A DNA stretch of 62,963 nt, from contig JAISOF010000036.1 of NCBI GenBank assembly GCA_031275815.1, positions 1 to 62,963 of the forward strand, in the 5' to 3' direction. The position numbers were made by a program, and so were the translations under genes. Source of the stretch: Candidatus Nomurabacteria bacterium (GTDB lineage: Bacteria > Patescibacteriota > Saccharimonadia > Saccharimonadales > Saccharimonadaceae). Below the pieces are notes generated by a model. That model saw nothing but the letters and a program-made list of their open reading frames with translations, was not told the origin of the DNA and did no database searches. This document shows positions 59,476 to 62,963 of the stretch, in pieces (the first letter of the stretch is position 1; every line of letters starts with the position of its first letter).

Positions 59476-61617
59476 ATGAAGTTACGTGATGGGGATAACA
59501 GAGAAAAGGCACTTATAGGTAAGTTTGGGGCGGAACTGAGGCAAAGTGTTTGGGCGCATATAAAGATGTTCAAGATGAGATTTTTGGCAATTTTGACGGC
59601 GGTTGTCTTGATTGGTTGGGTGGCGGCGGTGTTTTATCGTTCCATCAGTTTGACGAGAGCAGAAACCTCTCATGTGACAGTTACGGATAATAATCAAACG
59701 ATTATTGAGGTTCAACAGACTGGTGAGATTGTAATCAGGCGGACTTCCACGGTCACGGTCAGGGATACAGATGCGAACTTTGGCTATAATTTGACGGCCG
59801 CCCTTTCCGCGAACACTCTTTCGGGAGCAGTGGTGGAGATTTATGCAGATTCTTTGGCTAACGCGCAAACTTCAACCTGCACTTCTGACTCCTCCACAAA
59901 CCCTTGCAAGTTGACCGATGTGCCAACTGCAATTTTGGTTACCAGCGACGATACTGCCACTAACGCTGCCGGTGAAACGGTGGTTTTTGATGTAAAAATT
60001 ACAATCCCAGCTGGTGCCCAGATTGGCAACTATACAGTGGATATCGCTTATGATGAGGAAGCTATAATCCCTGTGCCACAACCGCCAGCCTCAAATGCCT
60101 CCGGTTTGTGGGTGAAGTCTTCCACAGCGGTTACGGGCGATACATCGAATAACATCATTATAGACAAAGACGATAATATGGTGGCAGTGGTAAATAAAGC
60201 GGACAAACGGACAGCGGCGATTGACTGGGCGAATTATGACAATAAAAAGTGGGCGAACGCGGTGACTTTGGATGACAGCAACGCGAAATACAATTGCGGT
60301 GGCGGTGAGAATACTTGCACGGCACTGGCTTATTTCCGCGATTATGCTGCAATTGGTGCGGCAATCCCCGAGGACGATGTGTTGGGTTATTGGGTGTATG
60401 TCCCCCGTTATGCTTATGAGGTGATGCGCCACTCCGGCATCGACAAGTCGGTTGCGGCTACGGAATTGTTTGCGGTGCGCTTTGAAAAGTCGACTGCTCC
60501 AAAGAAGACTCCGGCAGTGACCTGCTCATCATCGGACGGTACGGAGAATTATTCTGGCGTGCCGAGCCATGCCAAAGATTATCGAACGGAGTGTGGGATT
60601 TCGCGCGACTATCCGACAGCCACGCCGTACAATCATTCCACTTGGTCGACACATCCCGCTTTTACTACCTCCACGGGCAGGGAACTGAATGGTTTTTGGG
60701 TCGCGAAATATGAGTTGACGGGCTCGGCGACAGCTCCGACAGTCAAACCGAGCTTGAAGAGCCAAGTTTCTCAGACGGTCGGGGTGCAGTATGCAATTGT
60801 GAAAGCGATGGGGGTTTTGGATGTGAATAATGTGGGAGGAAGTAGCGTTTCGGGGTTGGTTCAGAACTCACATAATTTGGGTTCATACCACACAACTCAG
60901 ATGCGCAATGATCAGTGGGGTGCGGCAGCTTATCTCAGTGCCTCAGTTTATGGCGCGGGTGTGGGGGATCATAAGGTGCAGAATAACGGTGCCTTCAGCA
61001 AAGTTTTGCAAGATGGCAATGGCAATACGGGAATAGGAATTACGGGCTGCGGTCCAAACCCGAGTGGGGATGAAACGGAGTATCCAATTTTGGAAACGGC
61101 GGTGACCGGAGCAGTGGATTGCACTTATAGCAATCAGTCGCTGGTTTATTATTCAGAGTTGGGGCAGTTGGCGAGCACCACTCATAACGTTTATGGCATT
61201 TATGATATGGCTGGCGGGGCATGGGAAATTACAGCGGCGGTGAGCAATGGCAGGATGGGCGGCTCTATGCCAACGGCTCTGAACGCCAATTATTACAATA
61301 ACTATCCGGACAATCCATTGGCAATCCGACCAAGTTGGAGCTCGGAAGGCTATTCGCATTATTATAATATTGACGCTTGCACCTATCAGTATTGTGGCGG
61401 ACACGCTTTGCACGAGGTGGCGGGTGTGCAGTCGGTCTATTGGCAGAATCAGTTTTGGGACGGAGATTATTCGTGGCTAGTGGATGGCGAGTATCCTTGG
61501 GCTTATCGGGGCGGCTCGGCGGATTACGGGCAAGTATCGGGGATTTGGGCGGCGGACGCTTATAATGGTGGAGCTTGGGAATATTACAGTATGCGGGCGG
61601 TCATGGGGCGGTTGTAA
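59476..61617 (+). CDS. Exported formylglycine-enzyme/C-type-lectin-like surface protein
   Basis: 713 residues. Hydrophobic segment at 36-56 (signal or anchor), a beta-rich N-domain (SHVTVTDNNQTIIEVQQTG...IGNYTVDIAYDEE), a Pro linker, then an FGE-sulfatase/C-type-lectin fold: VLGYWVYVPRYAYEV, FWVAKYELTG, QWGAAAYLSASVYG, Y-G-I-Y-D-M-A-G-G-A-W-E, and the ending W-A-Y-R-G-G-S...S-M-R-A-V-M-G-R-L. Aromatic/Asn-rich stretches (1280-1400 nt into the gene) resemble variable ligand-binding loops. Probable surface binding protein; catalytic Cys of true FGE not identified. Confidence 0.75.
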   Translation: MKLRDGDNREKALIGKFGAELRQSVWAHIKMFKMRFLAILTAVVLIGWVAAVFYRSISLTRAETSHVTVTDNNQTIIEVQQTGEIVIRRTSTVTVRDTDANFGYNLTAALSANTLSGAVVEIYADSLANAQTSTCTSDSSTNPCKLTDVPTAILVTSDDTATNAAGETVVFDVKITIPAGAQIGNYTVDIAYDEEAIIPVPQPPASNASGLWVKSSTAVTGDTSNNIIIDKDDNMVAVVNKADKRTAAIDWANYDNKKWANAVTLDDSNAKYNCGGGENTCTALAYFRDYAAIGAAIPEDDVLGYWVYVPRYAYEVMRHSGIDKSVAATELFAVRFEKSTAPKKTPAVTCSSSDGTENYSGVPSHAKDYRTECGISRDYPTATPYNHSTWSTHPAFTTSTGRELNGFWVAKYELTGSATAPTVKPSLKSQVSQTVGVQYAIVKAMGVLDVNNVGGSSVSGLVQNSHNLGSYHTTQMRNDQWGAAAYLSASVYGAGVGDHKVQNNGAFSKVLQDGNGNTGIGITGCGPNPSGDETEYPILETAVTGAVDCTYSNQSLVYYSELGQLASTTHNVYGIYDMAGGAWEITAAVSNGRMGGSMPTALNANYYNNYPDNPLAIRPSWSSEGYSHYYNIDACTYQYCGGHALHEVAGVQSVYWQNQFWDGDYSWLVDGEYPWAYRGGSADYGQVSGIWAADAYNGGAWEYYSMRAVMGRL

Positions 61618-61735
61618 TCTCCACACGCATATCAGAATAACAAAACAGCAAGCAATAGATGGAAAGACTTAAAAACTTCCAGAAAAGTCCAAGAAACTAT
61701 TGATAATGCGTATTATAGCATGTATAATGATATGT

Positions 61736-62029
61736 ATGATATACAAAAGTTTTGAATGGGACGAAGCCAAAGAGGCGCTGAATATTCAGAAGCACAACGT
61801 TTCATTCAAAGAGGCAACCAAAGCATTTTTGGACGGCAACCGTTATATCACAAAAGACGTCAAGCACTCTGGCGCTGAAAAGCGTTGGTTCTGCTTTGGC
61901 AAAACCCAAAAAGGCATTTTGACAGTCCGATTCACATACAGGGAAGAAAGAGTGCGCATATTTGGAGCTGGATATTGGAGGAATGGAATAAAAAAATACG
62001 AAAGGAGACGAAATGAAAGAGATTTATGA
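61736..62029 (+). CDS. BrnT-family toxin
   Basis: 97 residues. F-E-W-D-E-A-K-E-A-L-N-I-Q-K-H-N-V-S-F is the BrnT signature, with the RIFGAGYWR strand at the C-terminus; RelE-like RNase fold. ATG 61736 lies 7 nt after TATAAT (61723-61728). It overlaps the antitoxin by 17 nt in the usual toxin-first BrnTA order. Confidence 0.88.
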   Translation: MIYKSFEWDEAKEALNIQKHNVSFKEATKAFLDGNRYITKDVKHSGAEKRWFCFGKTQKGILTVRFTYREERVRIFGAGYWRNGIKKYERRRNERDL

Positions 62030-62258
62030 AGACGCGCCAAAGGAGATTGCGGAGGCCATAGAGGCAAGCGTGCCTGTGGACGATTTTTTGCCGTCACCGG
62101 ATGAACTGCTCGGCAAAGTCAAAAAACGCCGCGTGACCATCACCCTCAGCGAGCGTAGCGTTGAGCGTTTCAAGCGTTACGCTAACGCTCAAAACACCAA
62201 ATACCAAACTCTGATTAGCGAAGTCGTTGACAGTTATTCGCATAAATTAGTGCGATAG
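62013..62258 (+). CDS. BrnA-type antitoxin
   Basis: 81 residues. Acidic N-terminus (toxin binding) and a C-terminal ribbon-helix-helix (RRVTITLSERSVERFKRYAN). AAAGGAG precedes the ATG. The region 62259-62430 shows no gene. Confidence 0.82.
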   Translation: MKEIYEDAPKEIAEAIEASVPVDDFLPSPDELLGKVKKRRVTITLSERSVERFKRYANAQNTKYQTLISEVVDSYSHKLVR

Positions 62259-62459
62259 GAGGGCTATTTTGGCTGAGATATTGACGATGTAATCTGTAAT
62301 TGGATAAGATTGTTAGTATGAGATTTTACTTGTTTAATTCGAACATAACGTAATTTTTCAAGTTTCGACTGTTTTCTTATTTCAGCGCACAAGGTTGGGT
62401 TGGAATTGAAGAAAAAAATGTTGCTTTTTTATTTGTGCTTATGTTACACTTTCATTAAT

Positions 62460-62963
<504 letters not shown>

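Noticed and set aside
59476-61617. A diversity-generating retroelement
   Set aside because: No reverse transcriptase frame and no template repeat found in the window.

Overview
The window reads as one chromosomal segment of a Candidate Phyla Radiation bacterium, most likely Candidatus Saccharibacteria (TM7). Reasons: the 16S rRNA text resembles that group (from memory, not aligned); the translation proteins are pared down (threonyl-tRNA synthetase without its TGS domain, short IF-2, short MiaA); and TGA acts as an ordinary stop, which argues against the UGA-glycine lineages. Many promoters lie so close to the start codon that the mRNA should be leaderless (-10 hexamer, 6-7 nt, ATG), while genes inside operons carry Shine-Dalgarno sequences.

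Layout. 1-11 kb: a minus-strand VTC / DUF4956 / beta-helix carbohydrate-binding operon, a frameshifted RhuM gene, two large exported IPT/TIG-LamG surface proteins with long CT dinucleotide tracts near their starts, a NYN-domain protein, tRNA-Val and a PIN toxin-antitoxin pair. 11-23 kb: thrS, miaA, a winged-helix regulator, an MBL-fold protein, L28, an M50 protease, an unassigned structured RNA, a Nudix/RNase H fusion, RNase P RNA, the L20-L35-IF3 operon, comM and tmRNA, then a 1.4-kb gene-poor stretch of hairpins and palindromes. 23-38 kb: a large TraG/VirD4-like ATPase, gyrB-gyrA, a stand-alone 16S rRNA transcription unit, and Saccharibacteria-type hypothetical genes, including a GC-richer unit of structured RNA plus a small protein. 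38-49 kb: a long charged protein overlapping a TrmB regulator, a PerR - Cys-rich peptide - rubrerythrin - rubredoxin/GltS operon, Ogt, Ung, dCMP deaminase, a KGG protein, and an orphan RelB-type antitoxin beside a deleted toxin. 49-63 kb: an mTERF-like repeat protein, an HExxH protein with ROK kinase, ribosomal protein S1, IF-2, Fmt, Def, PriA, tRNA-Leu, another unassigned RNA, a formylglycine-enzyme/C-lectin-like surface protein, BrnT/BrnA, and a third CT-tract surface gene running off the end.

The strongest system-level signals are these. (1) Three separate exported-protein genes have CT tracts of 13.5-18.5 units between start codon and signal peptide, and in the given sequence all three are out of frame, which is what phase-variable contingency loci look like. 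(2) A 15-bp repeat encoding Val-Val-Lys-Asn-Thr is inserted, often in tandem, in unrelated genes (comM, gyrA, miaA, priA, ogt and others) and recurs in intergenic palindromes, like an uptake sequence or an ORF-inserting element. (3) A hidden 21-residue Cys-rich peptide sits in a PerR-controlled oxidative-stress operon. (4) There is a bacterial mTERF-repeat protein. (5) The 16S rRNA is unlinked, with its own processing stem and terminator and an expanded V1 helix. All calls come from reading the sequence by eye; no searches or folding programs were run.
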